NCBI GenBank assembly: GCA_000226015.1
Contig: JH155038.1
Coordinates: forward strand, 3,227 to 67,226
From: Mnemiopsis leidyi
Lineage: Eukaryota; Ctenophora; Tentaculata; Lobata; Bolinopsidae
DNA: 64,000 bases
Direction: 5' to 3'
Below, piece after piece: positions 1 to 11,602 of this stretch. The notes under the pieces were generated by a model. The model saw only the letters and a program-made list of their open reading frames with translations, was not told where the DNA came from and made no database searches. The translations under genes were made by a program, and so were the position numbers. Numbering within the stretch: position 1 is the first letter of the stretch; each line of letters begins with the position of its first letter.

Positions 1-2498
1 GTTTTGAATATCTTTTGTAAGGTGTAATATCAGATATTGTACAACTGTGGAAGATAAACATAAAACGTAGCATGAAAAAACAGTATGAGATTTCTACATT
101 GAAAGTTATTTTAATTCATTTGCCACAATCGTTATGTTTATCTGCCAAAGCCCCAAATGGTAATCGGCCTCCACGTGGATTGGGGTGGGTGGTGTTGAAG
201 TGAGAGATATCAATATATTGTCTGTATCTTTATTCTTCAAACATTAGCGAACGATTCCAAATAAATGCCTTTTTCTTCATCCACTGAATCAATTAAATTA
301 GCTTAATACTATAAAGCTCCAAGATGTCAACGGCCGGAGGCCGCGGGTCCCTGCTAGTATATATAATTTAGCTTAAACACTATTTAGATAAAACCAATTT
401 AAACCTAAATTTTGTTTTGGCTAAATGTTGCGCAATTCGAACTTTATAGCTAAAACACTTTCTAGCTTGAACGTAATTTACAGCTGAATTTTGTTTTTAT
501 CATTCAGTTAAATTTAGCTATAAAGTGCTTTTATATAAATTGTGTTTTAGTTCTTATCTATAAATGTGCGGTCATCCTCGATATTTATCTCACTTTCTAT
601 TGGTCACATGGCATAAAAATTGTGAACTTTCCCCAGCAATATTGTTCCTCATGAATTGCTCAAAAAGCAATTTCATGACATCACTTTTGAAAAATGACAA
701 ATAAAACTGATAATTCATTATTATGCTGACTAGCAATTATAATAACTGTTCGTTACGCACTTGGATGCCATGGCTGTTCGATTGTGAATATCAGTCAAAC
801 ATTTCTTCTCCTGGAAATAGCACTTTTCCTTCCCATTGACAAGGTCCTCCTCCGATATCATGTCGTCTAACTTTTTTCTGAAACGAATAATGTTCTAGAA
901 TTATGACATTAATAGCTTATTTTAGAACTGGCTCATTTGATTTGTTGTAGCTTGATCATAGGCGAAGAGGGTATCTATCGAAGATAGGATCTTCGCCACC
1001 TACCAAAGTTTTCTAAACTACAGCAATCAGTATGACATATATTTCAATCGTTTAAAGAGCGTTTAAAAACCACATACTGTTTCGATTTCATCGATTCTTC
1101 CCGAGAAAGTGTGAAAATTGGTAAGGTACTATAAAAGTTTTAAAATGGCTAAAAATTTGACCATAGAATTTCGTAAAAAGATAACTGAAACTGCAGCAAT
1201 GAACATGTTCAAGACAGGTACATGGTATGACATAGCTACTTCAAATGTAATATACCTCGATTTTGGTTGTATCATCAATTATATCATCCAAACCACTAGT
1301 ATAGAGTGCACTAAAACCAAATTAGACCGAGACAAGTGGTAGAAAATGGACACAGAAATGGTTAAAACTTCCTAATTTCTCAAACGCAGACCTTTGTAAC
1401 TGAAGTGCTGTACATCTCTAATGAGATAAGTGCCGCTAAAACGGCGAAGCCCGTGATCTCGTCCGCTCTAGCTGCTTTGTTTTTGTACTTAAGTAGTGCA
1501 CTTAATCGTGGTTAGACTTTAACTACACTACTGAAGTTTCAGAATTACTCGGTCCGGGGCACTTAAGGAACTAACTTAATATTCATGCAGGGATAATTCT
1601 TGAACATGGACTCTTCCAACAAACAATATAAAGACAGAAAGCTACTCCTCCAAGAAGCAACACAAAGCCAGACTGCTAAATTATTGGAAGAGTGCTGTCT
1701 CACCTGCACCAGTAGAGAGTCGCACTGAAGATAGGCATTGTTGTTTAAGTCATTCTAACATCTGTAGTGTTACAACACACCTACTGCAGGGAGCTCAACA
1801 ATAAGGCTTACCTAATTCTCAAATCAGTTAATGTAACAAATTCTAGTACGATCAGGTTGTACTGGACAGAGGCGTGGATCTGAAGTAATTAGATGAACAA
1901 CTTTAACTATCAGTATCCGATACTGGCTGACATGACGTAAAAGTCAAACAAATAACTGCATGACAAAAGTATAAACAGTAGTACTGTTTACTGAATGGTT
2001 ATTTGATGATAGGAGGGACGTTAAATGACAATGAAATTAGTCTGGTAGAGATATTTCAGGACTGATTACCAGGAACCGCTAACATGGTATGACGAGGATA
2101 TTATCTGTATATACCAGTTACTCCTTCGATAACCGAACAAGATCTTAGTTAAGACCAATTTTCATAAAGTAATAAGCGATATAATTGCTTGCATTATTGA
2201 AGTTTAAGCGGAATTTTATTGCCTAATGCCGACCACTAAGCATAATTAATAGGACCAATAATATACTCAGATAAGATCCGGCTTACTAGCTTTCCCTCCT
2301 CAATGAATCTCTACGCTAGGAATTAAGGAACGGTTTTAGTCCTTAATTTTAATCCAAGATTTCAGAAATATTGATAGGCGATTTATCACATGAACCAAAT
2401 GTTTACAATTTTGATGTGAGGGTTAATTTAGAGAAAACGCGAATAATTAATATTAAGTAAAATATTTTACAACTACTCCACTGGTTTGAGAAGAAGAA
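1..2498. other. Gene-free AT-rich left end
   Basis: I see no convincing exon here. The longest open frame (about 1118-1342, plus) has no recognisable domain and no splice context. The part at 290-560 is rich in variants of a ttagctataaag / aaacactt pattern in both orientations, which suggests an old decayed repeat, but I could not define ends. Confidence 0.5.
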
Positions 2499-2646
2499 TT
2501 ACCTGCCCTTCTTTTTAGACTCATTTAGACGGTAGAATGAACTGAAATCAGTGAAGCTCTTCTCTGTCTCTTGCTTTGGTTTCCACGGTTCATAGTTCAT
2601 CCCCGGCCCAAAACCACCCATCGGTTTGTTGACAAACATTCCGATA
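2499..2646 (-). CDS. Possible terminal exon of an unrecognised gene
   Basis: On the minus strand a good acceptor (a pyrimidine-rich tract ending in tttttag) is followed by an open stretch of about 48 codons. It begins NIGMFVNKPMGGFGPG, continues through NYEPWKPKQ, and ends in the basic tail ESKKKGR directly followed by TAA. The aromatic and glycine/proline-rich composition looks coding rather than random. An upstream candidate near 4320-4440 (minus) carrying a hydrophobic stretch and a good donor does not join in phase, so I did not merge them. No homology recognised; the 5' part of the gene is unknown. Confidence 0.3.
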
Positions 2647-2649
2647 TTC

Positions 2650-5600
2650 TAAAAATGTCGAACTACAAGCAATAAACTTTAATTCAAGTTGCCAGTGGGC
2701 TTTGCTTAGAGGATTTTGCAAAATAAAAATAGTGATGAAGGTGCTTTAAAGTAGGTTGCTGGGCCGTTATCCAGCCTTAAATGGAGAATAAAATAGTGAA
2801 TATAGGTGCTATTTTAAACTGATAAAATGGACGAAAAATTCCTGAAAATCGTTACCTTGTAAACTAAGATGTTTAAAAAGTATGATTGTTCAAATACGTC
2901 AGATTGAATTAGAAAATCATGGCCAAATAAGACTGGAGGCATGACTAGGCATGAAGAAATAAATACAACCAAATCGTTGTCAGGTTGCAAAACCTAATTA
3001 AAAAATCAAAACAACAAAAGAGTATAAAAGAACGGATTAATCCTGTATAATTGTCTAATTGTGTTCATTACAGAGGTTATCCCTTGCGCTCAAATCATAA
3101 ACTAGTCCTCAAGAAGCTAGTGTTGATCCTGCCGCAACACTAACTCAAAACCTTTCATCCTTCCAGTTGATACAAAAAAATACGTTTCAATACGTTTCAA
3201 ACGTTTTTGTTTTTGAATGGTATTTGCGGTATCCTGAAAATGAGAAAGACCTTCAGAAGAGTAAAATTCTATCAATAACCTGACCATCCTCACCAAAGGC
3301 AGAAGCTCCTATTTCCTGTAGTTAAAAAGGTGCAAAGACTAAGATTAAGAAATATGCCCCATTGAACTATTTATATCGAGGAGCTAGAACAAAAGCTAAA
3401 TCAAAGGCAACTGACTTCAAAAATAAGTAAATAATTAAAAAACCCAGTTGCTCGAGCAGAAAATTGATCCAAAATTTGATAGCTGTGTTGGTAGACATAA
3501 ATAGATACCGCTACAAGTTTGATGTTGAAGAGGCTTTCAATAAACATGTGTGACTGTTAATCGTCGTAAGCTTTGATAGCTGTACTTCTCGCCAGGCCAT
3601 TAAAGTATTTGCATTAGGTTGAAGTCTTTATACTACATTACTTCCACTTATTGAACGAACTCTATAAATAATCCTAATCACGGCAGCAGAGCAAAAATAA
3701 GTTTAACGATATTTACTGATTCCCCGCCAAGTACAAAATAAAACATAATTATGTCATCTCAATAAAGATATACCCACTACTACTGAATCAGATCCTTAAT
3801 TTTCAGGTACAGGAAGTATTTGGCTGTATACATCTTAGTTTTGTAGAGCATATCCAACCAACGACTCAGTTAAATATTTCAGTGTTATAGAGCTAGGCTG
3901 CTAGTGCTATTACCGACCAAATACACAAGCATGGACCAAATCGGATCCCACTAGGAAGTTGCCCAACAATTTGACAGTTACGATTGTCGTGTTGTAGTCG
4001 TCTGGCAGATACAACCCTACTGTCGAAATTGGACAAAAGGAAAGAAAGCAGACAATAAATTGCGGCTCAGACTTATGAAAGTGGTGCTAGAGTGAAGAGT
4101 TTAACTGCACGTGGCCCAATGGACCTAGAGAAACGTGGACATAGTCCACGAGTTCTAAATTGGTTGTAACATGCTCAAGAGAAGTTTCAAACGGAGTCTT
4201 CTGATCAATTCACTTGACCTATTTTACGAAGTTTAACACGTTTTTTATTAAGTTGAGCAGGATGTGGAGGTCAAAAGTGAGAATGCTACAGAGAGTTACT
4301 GAATGGTTTTTGTTGCATTCGTCTGTATCGGTATAAAAATTTGACTTTTTTTCGCAATTTATGTACGATCAATTAACCGATATCAATGAAAAAAATACAA
4401 AAATTTTTATAACTTACCCTTGTGTTGAGAAAACCAGAGGAAGGGCGTTAAACCGACACTCACAGTCATACACAGAATAAATGTTACTACGGAGTAATAA
4501 CCAGCACAGTAGCCCCCGTCCCGGATTTATATATACGTCCTCTTCTCATGGCACAATATCATATTGGATGTTATAGTTGCTGCCAATTTCAACACAAAGC
4601 TCATAATCAAGACGATTGAACGATTGGGGCAACTATGTTGACCACAAAGAACACCCCAGCCCCGAGATGCGATATTAGTTCACGTTGTCTGGCTCGACAA
4701 TCCACACTATTGCGATCAGCCTGGCTAATAATCTACATGAAGTTTGATATGAGGCAGGATCCTCCAGACGTATTAATAAACTGGGGGTGGAATGTCACTT
4801 CAGACATCACATTAATCGTCATGCAGTTAATAAATGTTTACACTTGAGATGTCCTAAGCATCATTGATAACAACATCATTTTGTCATGGAACTGGAAGGT
4901 TATTAACTTTGTCACTATAACTTTGTCACTCACTGAGCTTGCTGAGGATTTTCCGACTTAGTTGCATCTTTCAACTTTTGTGGATGTTCACTTGTTTAGT
5001 TTGAGCTTGGAAATAAAATAATCCAGAATTTGGCAGTTTCCAATATTCTTATCTAGGGCACGTGCTTTAAGAAGCTTGAAGTTTTTACAAAATGAATATA
5101 GTTTATATCGTCAGAGTTCCTGCATGTAACGGCAAATTGATTGCTTTGTCGAGAAACTATGGAGTATGGAGTCTTGATGGCTTACCCTCTAATATATCAA
5201 CAGACAAACATGAGATATACCCACTTCTAGAGAATATATCATCATGATCATTGTTGGCATAACTCTGACTAACCTCAAGTGCGTCGGGAGATAAAGTCAG
5301 GACAACGCATACTCATGTATCATTTGATTTATTTGTTTAAGAAGTAGAAAAAAGCAGAATAAAGATATAATGTGCATACACAGTCAACGGTCATGTTTGA
5401 AAAGTCAGAACAAGGGCCAGATAAGACAAGAATAGACTGTTGTTACAAAATTCTTAAATTAAAAAAGAATGTTTGGTTTGCTTATATGGCTGATAATAAC
5501 CTCAGTGAAGAAAAAGAGGGTTCCAAAAGTGCTATTGTGTCTCCTTAAAGAAATTAAGCTGCCTGAAAGCTGGATTAGATTTCAAATGGGTAGTCTGGGA

Positions 5601-8600
5601 CCGAGTAAATGGCAATACAGGATGCAGTTAAAATTTCCAAAATGTGGATAATGTTTAAGTGCTTAAGTTAAACCAAGCCTTAATAAGGTAGGTAGGTATA
5701 CAACATGATTAGGTATTTGGTTATGGTAAGTTGAATACCTTGCTTTGTTTATCTTGTTCTTTGTAATCTTAATGAGTAGATACCTTAAATTTGATTTTGA
5801 CGGGTTGTGAATAACGTTTACGTAAATGGGCAAAACGCTGAAATTTATAGATCGTAAACCGAGACGTTGGGCTCGATTTGAATTTATATCGTGCAAAATA
5901 CCTATAACATAAATTTATATATATAGTATAAATTTATATATATAGTATAAATTTACTGTTACATACTAGTAATACATCAATTCAATAGGTTGGTTGCTAA
6001 TAAGTCTAGTATAGTTTAGTGCAGAAGGTTGCATGGTTTTGGGTTGATTTAGGTTAATTAAGTATGTCCAGCAGATAATTAGAGCGATGATTTAATAATT
6101 TTTGGTTTAACTTAAATAATTTCATATGCTATAAGATATGTATAAGATCTGCTATAAGTTATGTATAAGATTGTCAGGTGGTTTAGCATCGCCTTCAGTA
6201 AAATAAGAGCCACATTGGCCGCTTAAATAAACCGGATAGAATGTGATTTTTCTAAAAATAAATAATAGATAGCGGTATCTATTTTGTAGTTAGTGGTTTT
6301 AAGTTTGGTATTTAGCCATTTGCATTGGTGATAAAGTACTTGTAAGTACTTTACAAACAAGCTATTTTTCAACGGCGTTACTAATTGTTTATCGATGGCA
6401 AAGTTTATCGATGCTTAAAGTTAAAATTTTATCGCAAATTGGGACAATAGCTATAAGTTTCGTAAATTTAAGTTTTGAGTTTTAAGTTATTGTCAAATCT
6501 AAACTTTTCTATAGACTTGAGTTTCTCACCCAAAACCAGCAAACGACCAACGTATAACTCTACAACACAACAATCATAAACAGCATTCATAAAAAAGCCG
6601 AGGCGGTGGGCTAAATTTACGGAAAAGAATGTGAAGTGGAAACACCCATAGACCTAGCAGTTGAACTAGGACACAACTGTGTAATAGAGAGGAAGCTAGA
6701 GGGATCCCAGAACTGAAACTTATCCAAACATCAACCGACTCCAGACAGCCAATTAAAAAGCAGCTAAAGAAAAGCATGCTTGATAATTTGGGCGATTAAT
6801 ACGAAATTGGTTCTAGCTGTCTCAACAACCTGTATTCCTGTAATGCGATGTGCTGGACTAAGAGGCAACACTAAGGCAATTTCAACTGGCAAATACCTGC
6901 AATAAATCGTAGGGTAGGCTTCGTAAGGGGTTGAATTTTTGCAAAATAGCCGTTCATAACCGGGACAAACGACGTCTTATACAATTGGCAATAACATATT
7001 AAAGCACCAGCACCAAAAAACGAGTTTAGTTCAGCATTTCGCATTAGCCTAGTAAAGATAAAACTTATTAACTTTTAGGACACAGACACACTATAGATGA
7101 TTTTGTCAAATGATTGATTGACGAACCCAAAACAGACTTATAGAAGCCTAAAGACACATTTTTAGTATTTTACAAATTAATAATGGACATAACAAAATGT
7201 GTGGCTTAAAAAGGGAACGTAGAGCATTATGCAGCATGCACAAGGGATATCCGGAAATTATATATTGTCACAAACAGCTCTAAACCGTCTAGTTGCCCCA
7301 CAACACTTCAAGCAGCTAAGTGGTGTGTTATAATGGCACTGTTTTCGCTCCAGATGGAGCATCAGCCTCTAACCATACACTTGCTCCCACTACATGTACA
7401 TTTCATACTATTCTTGAAACGGTACGACTGTATCGCTGTTATTGTTTTGTACAAGCTTCACATCACCATCAACTACCGCAATTTTACCGCGTCTATAGTG
7501 TTGTAACTTTAGCAAATCTATAGTGTTGTAACTTTAGGTAATTCTATAGATCTATCTCACGAAGTACACTTAGTATAGTACAAGTACACCGATTAAACAT
7601 GTTGCAGGTTTGTCCGGGTCGTTAGCTTTTTCTTGCTTTCCTCGTGACAGCCAGTAAACCACAATGAGGGCACACAGCTCACAACTCTCACCACATCGGT
7701 CAGCTGCGTTTCTTTTTTATCTCTTTTGTTCTACATGATTAGTCGCACGTGCAAGTCGAATTTTTGCACGTCGTACACGTGCATACAATGAAGCAAAGTG
7801 CATGTAGTGAGTCCCACTAGAGTTGTGCAGTGTTGCCACTGACAGGATGTCTTGAAGGAAATACGTTTATCTGACAATTACCATATTAGACTTTACCATG
7901 TAGAAACAGTTGTCATAACAACGACGATTTTCTGTCCACTAAGGCTCGAGAAATGGTCTACGTGCGCCCGCTCGAGAGCAGAGGTTCGCCATGTACATAT
8001 TTATATGGCGTATTATGGCATTTATAACTATATATATATATTGTACAGTCCTCTAATTTTATCTAAGATTTGGTGAAGTTGCTCCGAGGTAGTTAATTGA
8101 GGAAGTTTCTCTAACTCCGCCTAATAGTGTCCGCTAACCCTCTGGGTAGTCTGTAATCGTAAATTTCTCCTCATTAGTGTAGGTTGATCATAGCTGCATG
8201 ACCACTCTCCCGGCCATCATCCCAGGACCGCTAACTCATCCACTTTAACGTCATATGGCATGTGATATAGCCTGGCGAGCAGCAAATGTGCTTTTCTTTT
8301 GTTAGGATAGTCTTTCGATGTTGTCATCGAAACACAGACACATTTTCAAAGATTTTCAATTTTTTAATTTAGCTAAGTTTTCCTTTTACATTTATAACTA
8401 AAATAATCAATTTTTAGTGCTTGGTTATTAGATTTCAGCATACTTTCAAGGCGAGTGCAGTAATATCAGCTGACTAGAACCTGGTCTAAACGGACATGTT
8501 CTGTCGCCTCTTTATTTTTGACAAATCAGAAAACTTTTGTAGGCCGCTCAGCTTCTTGTATTTCAATCATCATAACGCATCTGTTTTAACTGCATTGAGT

Positions 8601-9000
8601 GATATAAATTGCAATAGTCTGGCTGTATAGTGTCCCAAGGCCACACTTTTTATCGAGTTTTACCTTTACACTTTCACGCAGCAATTAGACTGCAATTTTT
8701 CACGGGATACTTATACTCTTATATTGCAACGTCACTGCTCTAATTGCCTTTTACTGACCATCTTTTTGTTAAAACTTGTCTCGATTTTGCCTAAAAAATC
8801 TTTTAAATCTTTTATTCGACTTTAGAGATCTTTTGATATTATATACAGAAAATAAAACAATTATATATTTAGAAATTTGGTTATTATTGTAAGAATAACT
8901 GTACACTTTTTACAAAACTATATACTGAAACGCAATGCGAAAGGTACATTGCTAAGACGTGTTGTACATACCCCCGTGAACTATAAAATTAGATGTTACC
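2650..9000. other. Long stretch without supported genes
   Basis: No exon or RNA gene could be supported on either strand. Open frames here are short and lack domain features. Visible content is AT-rich unique sequence with a few short tandem repeats, such as the 22-bp unit near 5906-5955 and a TA run near 8030. Confidence 0.5.
5906..5955. repeat. AT-rich 22-bp tandem repeat
   Basis: About two and a half copies of a unit of the form aaatttatatatatagtata follow each other. The unit is almost pure A/T and shows no coding or TIR features. Confidence 0.8.
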
Positions 9001-9010
9001 CCGAACACCG

Positions 9011-9205
9011 ATGTACACCGTACACCAATGTACACCGTACACCAATGTACACCGTACACCAATGTACACCGTACACCAATGGACACCGTACACCTATGTA
9101 CACCGTACACCGATGTACACCGTACACCCATGTACACCGTACACCAATGGACACCGTACACCTATGTACACCGTACACCAATGTACACCGTACACCAATA
9201 CACCA
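9011..9205. repeat. 17-bp minisatellite, about 11 copies
   Basis: Eleven consecutive copies of a 17-bp unit (consensus atgtacaccgtacacca) run head to tail. Variation is concentrated at the base before ATG, which can be any of the four bases, plus an occasional atgg for atgt. Because 17 is not a multiple of three and the unit lacks stops in most frames, all three plus frames and two minus frames stay open. They encode a 17-residue periodic peptide (for example MYTVHQCTPYTNVHRTP). These open frames are a by-product of the repeat, not genes. Confidence 0.95.
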
Positions 9206-9209
9206 ATGA

Positions 9210-10039
9210 TCGACCATTTCATGAACATCGAAAGATCATCAAAACTCTAAAAATACATGCTGTTCTACAGATATTTAAAATCTACTGAGTGCTTACCGAT
9301 TAAGATTTTTCAGGGCATCAAAAGCCACAGATTTTGATCTTGCTCTGTTTTTTCTCCTTGAATATGGTGAATATGAGCCTGCTCTACCCATTATCAAATT
9401 GACGATGCTTTAAATTCAAAACTAAAACGTAAAGAATGTCTAAAGTGCATAAACTTTCAAACAATGAAAAGAAACACTGAAGAGACCTTCTAGTAAAAGA
9501 AAACAAGCTTCATATGACGTAGTTTTGTTTCCGTGATGGAATTACAAAACAGCCAGTACAGTTCCCACGTCCACAATAGTTTCATTGTTTGTTCTCGTTA
9601 GAGTCTTCCTCTTAGAGAGCTCATCAATCCATTGTTATTCGTTATGTATCACCAGATTTAAGGCAGCCAGACCGAGTTACCGGCTAAAGCCTTATTTCTA
9701 TGAGAAAAGAAATGAACCAGAATTCTAGAAATTGTTGCAAGTAAATTACTCAATTAAAGGAGTTCAATCTGAGGGCCAACTCCAAGTATGAGGAATTCAA
9801 CCAAAGAGCTTGTAAACACTCTAAAGCAAGCAGTTTAATTTGCCGAGGAAGATGTTTATAAAAGGAACCCCCCGAAATCTGCACTGCTTGTGATCACCTG
9901 ATGGTTTACTTTCTCTAATGCTGAACTAACTGATAACACAACCGACCACATCATGCAATTTGTCCGCCAGACTCCAGAGCTCTAGCTATGGTTGCTATGT
10001 AAAGTAGATATATACTGTGTCTTCACCGGAACTGCAGGT
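9210..10039. other. 3' flank of the dynein gene
   Basis: No gene is seen between the minisatellite and the stop codon of the dynein heavy chain. It should include the 3' UTR of that minus-strand gene; I could not fix a polyadenylation site. Confidence 0.5.
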
Positions 10040-11602
10040 CTAATCATCTAGCTGGGTTAACAAAGCAACACCTCTGTTGACCCAGTGTTCTTCAGGCTGG
10101 TCTGACTTCAGCATCATGAACATGACGAAGTTTGTAGAGTGTCCCGTTGTCGACAAGGTTCCTCTTCGTTCCGAGGTCTTGTAAACTGGTGCCTGATTGA
10201 GATTTTGGTTATTTCATATTCGCAGCCGGAATACCAGGTTATCTGGGTACACCCTAAAGGTTAAAAATTGTTGTATAGGGCATTAAGCATCCCCAACAAT
10301 CAAATTGAAATCGCTCATTATTTCAAATCATACCTCATAAATTCCCTCCTTTGAAATATTTTTCGTTTCGATAGGTTTAAGCCACACTACAGGTACTGTA
10401 TCGTATAGGATCTTCGGAGCAGCTTCCCCCATCTTCATTTCCGTTCTGTCCCAAATAGCTCCCTCGATAAACAATCCATGTACATAAACACCGTCTTCCT
10501 GAATTGGGAGCTCCAATTTCACTTTCACTTTTGTCTTCACATCGAGCCATGAGATCAGCGCAGGGAATCAGAGACAAGTCGACGATAAGTGAAAAGGGGA
10601 TACATAATGACATGCTAATCACGTAGTAATTGTACAGGCACATCGATAAAATTACTAAATCAACACAAAAATGAGAGAAGATGCAGGTTCACATTTAGAT
10701 ACAATTTGTGACGTCACGGTCACAAAGTCTTTCATTTCGAAGCGATCTGAGACATGCACCGAGAAATCATCGTAGAAAATTGCAGCTTATCTTGAATAAT
10801 TTGAATATTTCTGATGATGCAAAAGATTTTTAAAAGATTCCAGCAGTGCCGAGTCACGTCGAATCCATCCAACCAATTTGACATTCACACTGATGAATTA
10901 GACGGACTATTAACACCAAAAAGTTAAGAATGCTCGTTAACACACGATTAAAACACAAACTAATCGACAAGTGGTTAAGATTAATTAGGAAGACCGGACG
11001 CGGCTCTCGGCACTTAGAAACGGTTCATTAATAATTTCTCCAGCACTCTCATCTACATGATTACAGCACGAGCAGTTACTGCTTGGTGCGTTTATTCCTC
11101 TTATGAATCAGCTTGCTTCTAGTTCTATCACTTTTGCGCCATGCTTTATCAAACATTGACAACGAGACAAAGATAAACTGACCGGTCTGGACTCCATCGT
11201 TTCCTCTGACTCCATGACTTCAAAGTCAAACGTGAGATGATCTATTGGTATCTTGTATTTTCTTGCGAAGTTCTGTGTCGCACCTGAAAGAAGTGTAGAG
11301 TTGAAGTTTCTGTTTTTGATTCAAGCAGAGTGCTAAATCTGTTTTGAAACAGTAACACAGGTACTTGATAACATGCACACAATTTCAAGGAGGTTTCTGA
11401 AGTTTGGAGAACATTTAATGTTTTCCTTTAGTGACAATTCCGACCTAAGTTTCAAATCTTAGTGCAACACAGAACATGTTTGACAATTGACATCTGCATG
11501 TGAGAAGCAATTTCTTTTTAGTTTACCTGTCAAGAAGGACTGAGTGAAGTAAAATCCGGATATCCAGAATACATTTGGGATTCCCTTCGTTATCCAATCC
11601 TG
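10040..11602 (-). CDS. DNAH7-like: Dynein heavy chain: last four exons (C-terminal cap)
   Basis: Four exons finish the dynein motor. Exon 11526-11602 encodes [20 protein letters not shown] (dynein text 'PPVFWLSGFFFTQ'). Exon near 11180-11291 gives [20 protein letters not shown]. Exon near 10332-10485 gives [17 protein letters not shown] and [16 protein letters not shown]. Exon 10040-10192 gives [20 protein letters not shown] and [15 protein letters not shown] followed by TAG. Without these, the long exon cluster upstream would end abruptly at KFLQ, so the two parts belong to one gene separated by the 6.7-kb intron. The junction KFLQ|DWITKG has GT-AG borders at 18312 and 11603. Confidence 0.92.

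Noticed and set aside
2499-4470. A two-exon small gene joining 2499-2646 with a hydrophobic stretch near 4320-4440 (minus)
   Set aside because: The donor after QHK leaves phase 1 while the exon at 2646 is read in phase 0. Joined as drawn, the frame hits a stop, so only the second piece is kept as a weak candidate.
8877-9288. Several overlapping open frames of 70-110 codons on both strands
   Set aside because: All are produced by the 17-bp minisatellite, whose period keeps most frames free of stops. There is no other coding sign.
10040-11602. A separate second dynein gene
   Set aside because: The four exons supply exactly the C-terminal piece missing after KFLQ at 18313, with GT-AG borders. 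One gene with a long intron explains both parts.
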